Shown: positions 8,506 through 17,534, counted from the stretch's first letter. The stretch is 64,000 nt of DNA from Caballeronia choica (GCF_001544535.1 NZ_FCON02000010.1:58049-122048), one strand, 5' to 3'. The notes: a model not told the origin generated them from the letters alone. Numbers and translations are program-made.

Positions 8506-10143
8506 TCACTGCGCCGCGCACAGCACGTCCGCGTATTCCCGCCGCAATTCCATCTTCTGCACCTTGCCGGTTGCACCGAGCGGCAGGCCGTCGAGGAAGA
8601 TCACCTCATCGGGCAGGCACCACTTCGCCACCTTGTCGGCGAGCCAGGCGAGGATGTCGGCCTTGTCGGCGGCGTGCCCTGGCTTCTTCACGACGAACAG
8701 CACCGGCCGCTCGTCCCACCTTGGATGCCGCGCGCCGATCACCGCCGCCATCAGCACGGCCGGATGCCCGGCGGCGGCATTCTCCAGGTCGATCGAGCTG
8801 ATCCACTCGCCGCCCGACTTGATGACGTCCTTCACGCGATCGGTGATCTGCATGTAGCCGTCGGCATCGATGGTGGCGATGTCGCCGGTCGGGAACCAGC
8901 CGTCGCGCAGCGCGGGCTTCTCGTTCCGGAAGTACCCGGCGGCGATCCACGGGCCGCGCACCTCCAGTTCGCCGGACGACTTGCCGTCACGCGCCTGCTC
9001 GCGGCCGTCGGCATCGACGATGCGCATTTCCACGCCGAACACCGCGCGGCCTTGTTTCGCGCGTTGCGCGCACTGCGCCTCGACGGACAACCCCGCATGC
9101 TTCGGCAACAGCGCGCCCTGCGTGCCGAGCGGGCTCGTCTCGGTCATGCCCCACGCGTGCCGCACTTCGACATGAAAGCGCTGCGTCCACGTGCGGATCT
9201 GCGCTTCGGGCATCGCCGAGCCGCCGACGACCGTGCGCGTCATCGTCGAGAGCGTCAGGCCGTTTTGTTCCATGTGTTGCGCGAGGCCGAGCCAGATCGT
9301 CGGCACGCCCGCGCTGCAGGTCACGCGCTCGCCTTCGATCAGCTCGTAGAGGCTCGCGCCGTCGAGCTTCGGACCGGGCAGCACGAGCTTGCAGCCGTTC
9401 ATCGCCGCCGCGTAGGGAAGGCCCCACGCGTTGACGTGGAACATCGGCACCACCGGCAGCAGGCAGTCCTGCGCGGAGAGCGAAAGCGAATCGGGCAGGC
9501 TCACCGCGAACGTGTGCAGGATCGTCGAGCGATGCGAATAGAGCACGCCCTTCGGATTGCCCGTCGTGCCCGACGTGTAGCAGAGCGTGCTGGCCGTGTG
9601 TTCGTCGAATTCGGGCCACGCGAAGTCGTCGGTTGCGGCGGCGAGCAGGTCTTCGTAGCAGGCGAGGGCCGGGACGAAACCCGGCACGCGGCTCGCCGCC
9701 GGCATGTCCTCCGGGCCGCCCAGCAGCACGTAGTGGCGCAGCGCCGGGCAGCGCGGCGCGATCGCTTCCACGAGCGGCAGGAAGGTCGCGTCGACGAGCA
9801 GCACTTCGTCCTCTGCGTGATTGAGGATGTACGCAAGCTGCTCCGGATGCAGGCGCGGATTGCAGGTGTGCAGCACGGCACCGCTGCCCGACACGGCGAA
9901 GTACGCTTCCAGATGTCGGTGGTTGTTCCACGCGAGCGTCGCGACGCGCGCGCCCCGCGTCACGCCAAGCCCTTCGAGCGCACGGGCGAGCTGCCGCGCG
10001 CGCTTCGCGGCGTCGCGAAACGTGTAGCGATGGAGCGCGCCGCTCGTTTCGCGCGACACGATCTCCGTATTGCCAAACTGGCGCTCGGCGTGCACGAGCA
10101 GCGACGAAACCAGAAGCGGCCGATCCATCATCGATCCAAACAT
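8506..10143 (-). CDS. AMP-forming acyl-CoA synthetase (AlkK/DmdB-like)
   Basis: Adenylate-forming enzyme activating a carboxylic acid with ATP and CoA, 545 residues. The P-loop-like A3 motif YTSGTTGNPKG is at 189-199, followed by the A5 motif region (WGMTETSP) and A7/A8 (WFPTGDIATIDADGYMQITDRVKDVIKSGGEW, read in two parts). The catalytic lysine is in GATGKVQK near the C-terminus. Overall it resembles the medium-chain fatty-acid and 3-methylthiopropionyl-CoA ligase group. AAGGG precedes the start codon. It follows the aldehyde dehydrogenase by 38 bases, so the likely substrate is the acid made by that enzyme. The natural acid cannot be named from sequence. Confidence 0.88.
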   Translation of the reverse strand: MFGSMMDRPLLVSSLLVHAERQFGNTEIVSRETSGALHRYTFRDAAKRARQLARALEGLGVTRGARVATLAWNNHRHLEAYFAVSGSGAVLHTCNPRLHPEQLAYILNHAEDEVLLVDATFLPLVEAIAPRCPALRHYVLLGGPEDMPAASRVPGFVPALACYEDLLAAATDDFAWPEFDEHTASTLCYTSGTTGNPKGVLYSHRSTILHTFAVSLPDSLSLSAQDCLLPVVPMFHVNAWGLPYAAAMNGCKLVLPGPKLDGASLYELIEGERVTCSAGVPTIWLGLAQHMEQNGLTLSTMTRTVVGGSAMPEAQIRTWTQRFHVEVRHAWGMTETSPLGTQGALLPKHAGLSVEAQCAQRAKQGRAVFGVEMRIVDADGREQARDGKSSGELEVRGPWIAAGYFRNEKPALRDGWFPTGDIATIDADGYMQITDRVKDVIKSGGEWISSIDLENAAAGHPAVLMAAVIGARHPRWDERPVLFVVKKPGHAADKADILAWLADKVAKWCLPDEVIFLDGLPLGATGKVQKMELRREYADVLCAAQ

Positions 10144-10181
10144 GGTGTTATCCCTTCAGTTGCGGTCGTGACATGGCGGGT

Positions 10182-11621
10182 TCATTGAGAGGACGCTTGA
10201 ACCGGCATTTGCACGGCCTTGTATTCGAGGTATTCCTCGAGGCCGTACGTGCCGAACTCGCGTCCGTTGCCCGACTGCTTGTAGCCGCCGAACGGCGCGA
10301 GCAGGTTGAACGGCGCGCCGTTGATGTCGACCTGGCCCGTGCGCAGACGCCGCGCCACGCGTCGCGCGCGCTCGACATCGCCCGACCAGACCGCGCCGGA
10401 AAGCCCGTAGATCGAGTCGTTCGCGATGCGCACTGCGTCGTTTTCGTCGTCGTAGGCGAGGATCGAGAGCACCGGCCCGAAGATTTCCTCGCGGGCGATC
10501 GTCATCTGCGAGGTGACGTTGGCGAAGACGGTCGGCTGGACGAAGTAGCCATGCGCGAGCCCTTCGGGTGCGTCCGGTCCCCCCGTCACGAGTTCGGCGC
10601 CCTCTTCCAGTCCCCGGCGGATGTAGCCCTGCACGCGCGAGCGCTGCAGCGCCGAGATGACCGGGCCGATCTGGTTGCGCTCGTCGAGCGGATTGCCGAC
10701 CCGCATCCCGCCGACCACCTGCGCCGCGATCCGCTTCACCTCGTCCATGCGTGCTCGCGGGACGAGCATCCGCGTATGGGCGGAGCAGGTCTGTCCGTTG
10801 TTGAGGAAACACGCCTGGATCGCGCCGGGGACAGCGCTCGCGAAATCGGCGTCGTCGAGGATGACGGCGGCCGACTTGCCACCCAGTTCGAGCGCGACGC
10901 GCTTGATCGTCTGCGCGCCCAGTTCGCCGACGCGCCGCCCCGCCGCCGTCGATCCGGTAAAGGACACCATGTCGACTTCGGGATGCGAGGCCAGCGCCTC
11001 GCCGACCACCGGACCATAGCCCGGCACGAGATTGAAGACGCCCGGCGGCAGGCCGGCTGCATCGATCACTTCGGCGAGCAAATAAGCCGTGAGCGGCGCC
11101 ACTTCCGAGGGCTTCAACACGACGGTGCAGCCCGCGGCGAGCGCCGGCGCGACCTTGGCCGCGATCAGCGTGAGCGGGTAATTCCACGGCGTGATGCACG
11201 CCACCACGCCGACCGGCTCGCGCAACACTTCGGAATTGCCGACGGTTTCGGTGAAATCGTAAGTGCCGAGCAACTGCGCCGCCACGCCGAAGTGCGCGAC
11301 CGCCGCGCCGGTCTGCGCGAACTGCGACCAAGCGATCGGCGTGCCGACTTCCGCGCTGACCAGTTGCGCGATTTCAGCGGCACGCGCTTCGAGGCCTTGC
11401 GCGATCTTCGCGAGCCATTCGGAGCGCTGTTGCGGGCTCGTGCGCGACCAGCCGTCGAAGGCGGCGCGCGCGGCGCGCACGGCGTTGTCGGCATCGCTCG
11501 CGTCGCCGAGCGGAATCCGGCCGATGACGTCTTCCGTCGTCGCGTTGGTCACATCGGCGCGGTCGGCGCCGTTCGGCTCGGTCCACTTGCCGTTGACGTA
11601 AATATGCGTGTGAATCTTCAT
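10182..11621 (-). CDS. NAD(P)-dependent aldehyde dehydrogenase
   Basis: ALDH superfamily, 479 residues, oxidising an aldehyde to a carboxylate. Catalytic Cys in NNGQTCS (C279), general-base Glu in LELGGKS (E245), oxyanion Asn in PWNYP (N147) and cofactor Lys in VLKPSE (K170) are all present. The start at 11621 ([13 protein letters not shown]) has AGGAG 6 bases upstream; a further in-frame start 12 codons earlier lacks one. It lies between the MFS permease and the CoA ligase in one direction. Logical order of the cluster: oxygenase product (aldehyde), acid, then acyl-CoA. Confidence 0.9.
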   Translation of the reverse strand: MKIHTHIYVNGKWTEPNGADRADVTNATTEDVIGRIPLGDASDADNAVRAARAAFDGWSRTSPQQRSEWLAKIAQGLEARAAEIAQLVSAEVGTPIAWSQFAQTGAAVAHFGVAAQLLGTYDFTETVGNSEVLREPVGVVACITPWNYPLTLIAAKVAPALAAGCTVVLKPSEVAPLTAYLLAEVIDAAGLPPGVFNLVPGYGPVVGEALASHPEVDMVSFTGSTAAGRRVGELGAQTIKRVALELGGKSAAVILDDADFASAVPGAIQACFLNNGQTCSAHTRMLVPRARMDEVKRIAAQVVGGMRVGNPLDERNQIGPVISALQRSRVQGYIRRGLEEGAELVTGGPDAPEGLAHGYFVQPTVFANVTSQMTIAREEIFGPVLSILAYDDENDAVRIANDSIYGLSGAVWSGDVERARRVARRLRTGQVDINGAPFNLLAPFGGYKQSGNGREFGTYGLEEYLEYKAVQMPVQASSQ

Positions 11622-11654
11622 CTGTTTGCTCCTCGTTTGACAGCGTTCAGCGCG

Positions 11655-11695
11655 CACGAGGCCGCACGCCGCACTTGCGGTGCGTGCGCCTCGTG
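11655..11695. repeat. Long intercistronic hairpin
   Basis: Interrupted inverted repeat in the 112-base gap between the MFS and aldehyde-dehydrogenase genes: 11655-11662 pairs with 11688-11695, 11664-11669 with 11682-11687 and 11670-11672 with 11677-11679. In the minus-strand mRNA this is about a 17-bp stem with small bulges and no U-tract, more like a processing or stability element than a terminator. Confidence 0.6.
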
Positions 11696-11733
11696 GCGTG
11701 TCAGGTTGACTGGTGGGGTTCGGGCGACGCCCG

Positions 11734-13179
11734 TCAGTGCGCTACGGCATTGACCTTGGCGGTGTCGATCGGGTTGGCCATGGCCGGCGCGGGGCGCCAG
11801 TCGGCTGCGTTTCCGAGCGTGTCGCGATACGCCCGGAAGCCGCGCCGGAAGAGAAGGCAGGCGATGCTGCCGAATATCAGGCTCACGATGGCGATCGACT
11901 GCCCGATCGCCATCGGGTCGCGCAACACGTAGTCGGTCAGCACGCCGACCGCGACGGGACCACAACCCGCGCCGAGCAGGTTAAGCACGCCCGTGTACAA
12001 AGCCGCGAACTGGCCGCGCATCGGCGCCGGCGAGATTTCCTGGATCGCCGACGGTCCGGCGCCGAACAGGAAGAACGTGAAGAACGAAGCCAGCCCGACG
12101 AAGCCAAGCGCCAGGTGGGCGTCGTGCACGCTCACCATGCCGATTGCCGACGTGGAGAGACCCGCGCTCGCGACGAACGCGACCCGCAAGTAGCCGTGCG
12201 CCATGCCGCGACGCTTCCAGAAGTCGCCGAGCCATCCGCCGAAAATCGCGCCCAGCGGGCCGACGATTGCGAGCAGGAATCCAAGCGCCTCGCCGATCTC
12301 CGAGTACTTCCAGCCGAACTCGCGGACGAAATAGGTCGGCGCCCACGCGGACCAGCCATATACGCAGGTGTAGAAGAAGCCGGCGCCCAGCATCAGGGAG
12401 ATCATCGTGCGGCGGTTCTCGGCGGCATAGTGCCTGACCATCGCGACCGGCACGGCCCGCGCATTCGCCTTGCCTGAGCCCTTGCCTGAGCCCTTGCCTG
12501 AGCCACTCACCGCGTTCCTCGGCTCGGGAACGGCCAGCATCAACAGCGCGACGAAGAGTCCGGGCAACCCGAGCGCCATGAACGTCGCCTGCCACGGGTG
12601 CAGCGCGCCGAACCACGGAAGCGACGGCGGCGCGAGCGTGAAGATGCCGAGAATCAGGCCGCCCGCGATCAAACCCGCGCCGGCGCCGAACGGCCCGCTC
12701 GCACCGAACACGCTCATCGCGCGTCCGCGCTTTTCGGCCGCGAACAAGTCGGCGATCAGCGACACGGCGCCCGGCAGCAACACCGCCTCGCCGACCGCCA
12801 CGCCGACGCGCGCCAGCAGCAGATGCCAGTATTCGGTCGCGAGGCCGCCGGCGGCGGTCGCGAGACTCCAGAGCGCGATGCCGGCGGCGATGGCGAGGCG
12901 CCGGTCGCCGCGATCGATGATGCGCGCGATCGGCAAGCCCATCAGCGCGTAGAAGGCCGCGAAGGTGAAGCCGTGCAGCATGCCCATCAGCGTGTCGTTG
13001 ACGTGCAACGTCTGCTGGACCGGGCCGACGAGCAGGGTCAGGATCTGCCGGTCCATGACGGAAAAAACGTACGCGACCAGCAACACGCCTACCGCGTACC
13101 ACGAACGTCCGGCACTCGTGCCGGGAACTTCCAGCGCACCGGCGCCGTTCGGCGGGCCCGCTTCGATACCTGCTTTCAT
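11734..13179 (-). CDS. MFS transporter
   Basis: Major facilitator superfamily permease of about 481 residues with some 12 hydrophobic helices. Helix 1 starts at [21 protein letters not shown] (read as two halves); the DRxxGR-like loop motif after helix 2 appears as RIIDRGDRR. The start at 13179 (MKAGIEAG) has GGGGAG upstream; the frame stays open 58 codons further but without a ribosome site. The central cytoplasmic loop carries a GSGK tandem repeat. It sits between the flavin reductase and the aldehyde dehydrogenase, so it probably imports the substrate of the cluster. It is close to the D-galactonate/spinster-like group, but substrate prediction from sequence is unsafe. Confidence 0.87.
   Translation of the reverse strand: MKAGIEAGPPNGAGALEVPGTSAGRSWYAVGVLLVAYVFSVMDRQILTLLVGPVQQTLHVNDTLMGMLHGFTFAAFYALMGLPIARIIDRGDRRLAIAAGIALWSLATAAGGLATEYWHLLLARVGVAVGEAVLLPGAVSLIADLFAAEKRGRAMSVFGASGPFGAGAGLIAGGLILGIFTLAPPSLPWFGALHPWQATFMALGLPGLFVALLMLAVPEPRNAVSGSGKGSGKGSGKANARAVPVAMVRHYAAENRRTMISLMLGAGFFYTCVYGWSAWAPTYFVREFGWKYSEIGEALGFLLAIVGPLGAIFGGWLGDFWKRRGMAHGYLRVAFVASAGLSTSAIGMVSVHDAHLALGFVGLASFFTFFLFGAGPSAIQEISPAPMRGQFAALYTGVLNLLGAGCGPVAVGVLTDYVLRDPMAIGQSIAIVSLIFGSIACLLFRRGFRAYRDTLGNAADWRPAPAMANPIDTAKVNAVAH
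12469..12504. repeat. 12-bp tandem repeat (x3) inside the MFS gene
   Basis: Three perfect copies of a 12-base unit (12469-12480, 12481-12492, 12493-12504) encode GSGK repeats in the central loop of the permease. Being a multiple of three, copy-number changes would only lengthen or shorten the linker. Confidence 0.9.
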
Positions 13180-13283
13180 GATGTGTCTCCCCCTCGTTCG
13201 ATCGCCTGGTTTTTGTGTGCGACCGACCGGGAATGCTCCACTCGCGAGGCTCGCTGCGAGTGGACGTGGTTTCGTTTGCCTCG

Positions 13284-13317
13284 GCTTGGGGCTGCTTGGG
13301 GCTGCTTCGGGCTGCTT
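13284..13317. repeat. 10-bp tandem repeat (about x3) beside the flavin reductase stop codon
   Basis: Three near-identical copies of a 10-base unit (GGGGCTGCTT type, the third with one change) fill the bases just downstream of the reductase gene on the minus strand. This is a slippage-prone simple repeat with no evident function. Confidence 0.8.
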
Positions 13318-13319
13318 TG

Positions 13320-14336
13320 TCAAGCGGCGTCCGAGGGCACGGGAGTGCGCCACAGGTTGTTCCCCCGCCAGAACTGGTCACGGCGCCAATGATCGGGAAG
13401 CGCCGATTCCGTCGATCCGATCAGGCGCCTGAGCAGCAGCTTCAGCACCTGCGCCTCGCGGTAGTCGAGCGAGCGCTCGGCGTCGCTTTCCGCTGCCTTC
13501 GCGATGGCGAGAAGCTCGATCGCGTAGCAGCGGCCGGCTTCGGTGAAGCGCACGACGCGATCCGCACCGACGTCGTCCAGCGCGACGATGCCGCGCTCGA
13601 TCAGCGTGCGGATATCGTCCTCGGTGACGTGAAATCCCGAAATCGAAACGAGCTTGTCGAGTTCGGCGATGGTTCGCCCTTCGCCCATGCTCAGCACGGT
13701 GAGGACGTGGTAGTCAACATCGCGCAACCCGTTGCGGCCGAAGTTGTTCCTCACCGGTACCAGCAACTGGTAGTAGGCGCGCGCCAGCAGAAAGCCGAGC
13801 CAGCCGTCGCCGAAGCTGGATGCGGAACCGGTGAGGTCGGCGGCGTCGGCGGCTTTCTTCATCACGAGGCCGTAGTTGCCGCCGTGGAATACGAGCGGCG
13901 GCTGGTTGAAGCTGTCGAAATTCATCACTTCGCCGACGAAGATCACGTGGTCGCCGCCTTCATACCGATGCACGACGCGGCATTCGAATCGCGCGGAGCA
14001 CCCGTCGAGCAACGGGACGCCGCCGTGACCGCGCGTCACCGCGCAACCGGCGAACTTGTCGGTGCCGCTCTTCGAAAACCGGTTCGATACGGCTTCCTGG
14101 TCGGCCGCGAGGATATGCACGGCAAAGTGGTCCGTGGCCGCGAAAACCGGCAGGCTGGTCGATTTCTTGCCGAGACTCCAGAGCACCATCGGCGGGTCCA
14201 TCGATACCGAGTTGAAGCTGTTCGCCGTGAGGCCGTAGTCCTTGCCGTCCTCACCTTGCGTCGTGACGATCGTCACGCCGGTCGTGAACGAGCCGAGTGC
14301 GCGACGAAATTGGGCGGCGTCGATTTGAGTTGTCAT
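13320..14336 (-). CDS. Flavin reductase with C-terminal MarR-like domain
   Basis: Reductase component of a two-component flavin monooxygenase, 338 residues. Residues about 5-165 are a flavin-reductase-like (FMN-binding split barrel) domain, with the start FRRALGSFTTGVTIVTT and the GLTANSFNSVSMDPPMVLWS core (each quoted in part of the family pattern). Residues about 185-290 form a winged-helix segment (GLRDVDYHVLTVL, GRTIAELDKLV, VTEDDIRTLIERGIV) like MarR. The same two-domain design is known from the C1 reductase of 4-hydroxyphenylacetate hydroxylase of Acinetobacter baumannii, where the MarR-like tail restrains the enzyme until an aromatic effector binds. The start at 14336 has AAGGAG 7 bases upstream. 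It supplies reduced flavin to the neighbouring monooxygenase (inference). Confidence 0.87.
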   Translation of the reverse strand: MTTQIDAAQFRRALGSFTTGVTIVTTQGEDGKDYGLTANSFNSVSMDPPMVLWSLGKKSTSLPVFAATDHFAVHILAADQEAVSNRFSKSGTDKFAGCAVTRGHGGVPLLDGCSARFECRVVHRYEGGDHVIFVGEVMNFDSFNQPPLVFHGGNYGLVMKKAADAADLTGSASSFGDGWLGFLLARAYYQLLVPVRNNFGRNGLRDVDYHVLTVLSMGEGRTIAELDKLVSISGFHVTEDDIRTLIERGIVALDDVGADRVVRFTEAGRCYAIELLAIAKAAESDAERSLDYREAQVLKLLLRRLIGSTESALPDHWRRDQFWRGNNLWRTPVPSDAA

Positions 14337-14414
14337 GCTTGTCTCCTTCATGCCCCGGCCGGTTCATTTTTTTGATATTTCGAAGCCGGGGTTTCATGCT
14401 TTCGTTAAGTTCGG

Positions 14415-15479
14415 TCAGTTCATCAAGAGCGGCATGACGAGGCGTCCGAAACGCTCGGCCTCTTCATGATGCGGATAGCCCGACAGGCAAAAGCCGCTGC
14501 AGCCCACTTCGATGAACTCGCGCAGTTGCGCGGCCACCTGCTGCGGATTGCCGACCACCGCGACGCCCGCGCCGGGACGCACTTCGGTAATGCCGGTCCA
14601 CAGATGCGGCGTCATCTTGCTGCCGACGGTCTTCGACAGTTCCTGCTGGCGCTGGTTGGCGATGGAATTCATTTTTGCGCTGATGCCCTTGACCTCGTCC
14701 TTCCAGCCTTCGGCGCCCGCGACCAGTTGATGCGCCGCTGCCCACGCTTCGTCCTCGGTTTCACGGCAGACGACCTGCAGGCGCATCGCGAAGCGCAGTT
14801 CGTTCTCGCGGTCATACTTGGCGGCGCGCGCACGCATCTCCTTGATCTGTTCGCCGATGCGCTCCGGATAGTCGCCCCAGAACAGATGCACTGCGGAGTG
14901 GCGCGCGGAAATCTCCGCGGCCTGCTCCGAGCCGCCGCCGAGGAAGAACGGCGGATACGGCTTCTGGATGGACTTCGGAATGATGACCGGCTTGTCGACC
15001 TGGTAGTACTTGCCCTTGAATTCGACCTGCTCTTCCGACAGCAGCTTCTTGATGAGGACGACTTCCTCTTCGAGCTGCTCGTAGCGCTCTTCCTTCGAGG
15101 CCCGCTGCCCTTCGGCGACTGCGTCCTTCTCGCTGAGGCCGGCGATCAGGTTCATGTACAACCGCCCTTGCGACAACTGCTCGAACGTCGAGATCATCTT
15201 GGCCTGCGCGACCGGATGGATGAAGCCCGGCTTCATCGCGACGAGCGCCTTCAGCTTCGACGTGCGGCTGACCATGAACGACGCCGTCACCCACGCGTCC
15301 CAGCAATACGGCGTGACCGGGATCAGCATGTAGTCGAAGCCGGCGTTCTCGGCGGCCACGGCGACGCGCTCGAAATGTTCCATCGACTGGGGAAATGCTT
15401 TCGAGGCATCGCCGAATGCGCTCGTGTCACCGAGCGTGGGGCAAAACCAGCCCATTGAAAGGGGTGTTCTACTGCTCAT
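14415..15479 (-). CDS. SsuD-like reduced-flavin-dependent monooxygenase (LLM class)
   Basis: Bacterial-luciferase-like TIM-barrel monooxygenase, 354 residues. It aligns by eye with alkanesulfonate monooxygenase SsuD along its length: GWFCPTLGDTSAFGD at the start, QPYPP-type loop (IQKPYPPFFLGGGSEQAAE), LHLIV-type RLQVVCRETEDEAWAAA, then WTGITEVRPGAGVAVVG and GFCLSGYPHHEEAERFG near the end. The start at 15479 has AAGGAG 7 bases upstream; the frame continues 50 codons upstream without support. It uses FMNH2 and O2, with the reductase 78 bases downstream as the probable partner. No sulfonate ABC transporter (ssuABC) is present, and the downstream aldehyde dehydrogenase and CoA ligase suggest carbon catabolism rather than sulfur scavenging. 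Confidence 0.87.
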   Translation of the reverse strand: MSSRTPLSMGWFCPTLGDTSAFGDASKAFPQSMEHFERVAVAAENAGFDYMLIPVTPYCWDAWVTASFMVSRTSKLKALVAMKPGFIHPVAQAKMISTFEQLSQGRLYMNLIAGLSEKDAVAEGQRASKEERYEQLEEEVVLIKKLLSEEQVEFKGKYYQVDKPVIIPKSIQKPYPPFFLGGGSEQAAEISARHSAVHLFWGDYPERIGEQIKEMRARAAKYDRENELRFAMRLQVVCRETEDEAWAAAHQLVAGAEGWKDEVKGISAKMNSIANQRQQELSKTVGSKMTPHLWTGITEVRPGAGVAVVGNPQQVAAQLREFIEVGCSGFCLSGYPHHEEAERFGRLVMPLLMN

Positions 15480-15561
15480 GTCTGTCTCCTTGGTTGCAGC
15501 GTTTTTTGCTATGACAACAGGAAAGGTCTTATAAGTAAAATGAACTATTATTATTCGACGC
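15480..15561. promoter_or_regulatory. Divergent promoter region between monooxygenase and LysR genes
   Basis: 82 bases between two divergent start codons. A conspicuously AT-rich core at 15528-15556 with an imperfect dyad (ATAA...TTAT) is a plausible LysR-type operator and shared promoter. No exact T-N11-A box can be fixed with certainty. The layout of a LysR gene divergent from its target operon is the usual one for this family. Confidence 0.5.
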
Positions 15562-16473
15562 ATGCACAAAATTAATATCCGAAGCTTCGACCTGAACCTG
15601 CTGTCGGTGTTCGTCGTGCTGTGGGACACGCGCAGCGTGACTCGGGCGAGCGACCGGCTCGCGCTGACGCAACCCGCCGTCAGTCACGCATTGCGGCGGA
15701 TGCGCGATGCGGTCGGCGATGATCTCTTTGTGAATGCGAAAGGCGGTCTCGTGCCGACGGCGCGCTGCGAAGCGCTGATCGGACCGGTTCGGGAGGCGCT
15801 CGAAAAGATCGGGCTGGCGCTTCAGGAAGAAGAGACGTTCGTGCCGTCGCTGGCGCAGCGGGAATTCAATATCGCGGCGGGCGATCTGATCGAGTTTTCG
15901 ATCGTGCCGCAACTCGTCGAGCAGTTGGGGAAAGACGCGCCGGGCATCGTCGTGCGAATGACGCACGTGCCCGAAGGCGATCTCGCGCTGCAACTGCTGG
16001 AGTCGGGGGAAATCGACGTGATCATGAGCGGCCAGCCGCTCAAGGGCATGGGCGTGCACAACGAAACGCTCACGGACATCAGCCTCGCGACGCTGATCTG
16101 GAAGCAGGAAAGGCTGACGAAGCGCCGTTTCCCGATGGCGCTTTATCTGAAGCGGCCGCATGTGATCATCCGGATGCCGGACCGGCAGGGATCGATCGTC
16201 GACCAGACGCTCGCGGGCCTCGGCTTGCAGCGGCCCATCGGTGCGGTGGTGCAGAACTTCATGACGATGCCGATGGTGGCGGCGAGGACGGGCTACATCT
16301 GCAACGTGCCGAGCCGGATGGCCACCATGTTCGCGAACTTATTCGACCTGAGCGTGCACGAGCCGCCGATCGACTTCGCCGCGACGCCGCTCTGCATGTC
16401 GTGGCACAAGCGATTCGAAGGGGATCAGGCGCACGCGTGGCTGTTGCAGCAGGTCCGCAATACGGTGCGGTAG
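15562..16473 (+). CDS. LysR-family transcriptional regulator
   Basis: 303 residues, the family norm. The N-terminal winged helix-turn-helix (about residues 8-66) reads FDLNLLSVFVVLWDTRSVT, then RLALTQPAVSHALRRMRD, and resembles the NahR/NodD/LinR subgroup. The effector-binding periplasmic-binding-protein-like domain covers about 92-300. It is transcribed divergently from the monooxygenase cluster, 82 bases away, so it is the likely activator of that operon in response to its substrate or an intermediate. The effector is unknown. Confidence 0.92.
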   Translation: MHKINIRSFDLNLLSVFVVLWDTRSVTRASDRLALTQPAVSHALRRMRDAVGDDLFVNAKGGLVPTARCEALIGPVREALEKIGLALQEEETFVPSLAQREFNIAAGDLIEFSIVPQLVEQLGKDAPGIVVRMTHVPEGDLALQLLESGEIDVIMSGQPLKGMGVHNETLTDISLATLIWKQERLTKRRFPMALYLKRPHVIIRMPDRQGSIVDQTLAGLGLQRPIGAVVQNFMTMPMVAARTGYICNVPSRMATMFANLFDLSVHEPPIDFAATPLCMSWHKRFEGDQAHAWLLQQVRNTVR

Positions 16474-16486
16474 CGAAGGCGGCAGG

Positions 16487-16939
16487 TCATCGATTTTCCG
16501 AGCACACTTGGGCGGCGGCGTGCGCCAACGGCGCTTCAATGCGCACGGGCGTGATCGCGTCATACACGCCTTCGCGCACGCAATGGCGGCACCACTCGCG
16601 CTCGATTGCATCCGGGCGCGCCTTCCACACGTGCCCGGACGCGCATTGCCAGCAGAGCGGCGTGGCGGCATCGACATAAGTCGCGGAGAGCAGCGCGCCG
16701 CCACGAACCTCGGCGATTTCACGCAGGCGCCGCAGATGCATCTCCCGACGCTGCGCCGCGCAGTTCATGCAGCGCACGTTCTGCGCGGCGCTCAACGCGT
16801 CGTCCCAGGCGTGGCCGCGTGAGCAATTCCACTGCGCGTCAGGCTTCTCCGCACGGGCAGCGCGGTATCGGGTCGCTTGCTCGATCAGCGCGCGCCGCGC
16901 CTCGCGGGCGCTCTGCGTAGTTTTTTTGTGTTCGTCCAT
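16487..16939 (-). CDS. Small zinc-ribbon protein, unknown function
   Basis: About 150 residues, Arg/Ala-rich, with two copies of a Cys pattern: CSRGHAWDD...CMNC and CASGHVWKA...WCRHC. Each looks like a C-x3-H...C-x2-C treble-clef or zinc-ribbon unit of the kind seen in DUF4379-like probable zinc-ribbon proteins. The start is not settled: ATG at 16939 begins MDEHKK, while the frame is open to a GTG at 16996 that would overlap the end of the upstream lipoprotein gene. No catalytic motif. Its role may be nucleic-acid binding, but that is only suggested by the basic composition. Confidence 0.65.
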   Translation of the reverse strand: MDEHKKTTQSAREARRALIEQATRYRAARAEKPDAQWNCSRGHAWDDALSAAQNVRCMNCAAQRREMHLRRLREIAEVRGGALLSATYVDAATPLCWQCASGHVWKARPDAIEREWCRHCVREGVYDAITPVRIEAPLAHAAAQVCSENR

Positions 16940-16982
16940 CGCCCCGTTGTCCGTCGGTGCCATCAGCATGCGATCAATGCGA

Positions 16983-17534
16983 TCAATGGCGCCCACCGCC
17001 TTCCGCTTCGGAACGAGAGGTCGTCGTCACGATGCCGTCGGGCCCGAAGTGCGCGTTGAACATCGCGTCGCGCGTCACGCCGCCCTCTTCCCAATGCCAG
17101 CTCCAGACGCGCTCCTGCTTCAGCGGATATTCGGCCACCGTGGTCGGCTTGCCGAGCAGGCGACGCACCTCGTCCATCGACATGCCCGGCCGCACCTTCG
17201 CGATGTTCTGCGCCGTCAGCACCTGCGTCACCGCGACAAAGCGGCCGTTCGCATCGAGATCGACCATGTAGGTGGTCGTCCCGGCCGGGCCGCGCGGATA
17301 TTCGAGGCGCTTCGAGCCATCGGTGAAGGTGCGCGTGGTGTCGGGCTCGCCCATCTGGTCGCGAATCTGGGCCTCGGTCGTCACGCCCGGCTTCAGGTCC
17401 TGCAGCAGCAAGGCGTCCGGCTTGACCGCATTGAAGATCGACTTGAGCTTGTTCATCGCGGCATCGCTTTGCTGTTGATCGCAGCCAGTCAGCAGCGACG
17501 CCGCGCACAGCGCCGCAAGCATGATTCTTTTCAC
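16983..17534 (-). CDS. BamE/SmpA-OmlA-like lipoprotein (two repeats)
   Basis: 183-residue lipoprotein. The signal peptide ends in the lipobox LLTGC (Cys18), so the mature protein is lipidated, probably in the outer membrane. Two SmpA/OmlA (BamE-like) motifs follow in tandem: LKPGVTTEAQIRDQMGEPD near 47-65 and VRPGMSMDEVRRLLGKPT near 114-131, each followed by a strand-rich half. BamE itself has one such unit and serves the beta-barrel assembly machine; this duplicated form is a relative, not BamE proper. It sits 38 bases downstream of the NlpD-like gene in the same direction, giving a small envelope operon. Confidence 0.8.
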   Translation of the reverse strand: MKRIMLAALCAASLLTGCDQQQSDAAMNKLKSIFNAVKPDALLLQDLKPGVTTEAQIRDQMGEPDTTRTFTDGSKRLEYPRGPAGTTTYMVDLDANGRFVAVTQVLTAQNIAKVRPGMSMDEVRRLLGKPTTVAEYPLKQERVWSWHWEEGGVTRDAMFNAHFGPDGIVTTTSRSEAEGGGRH

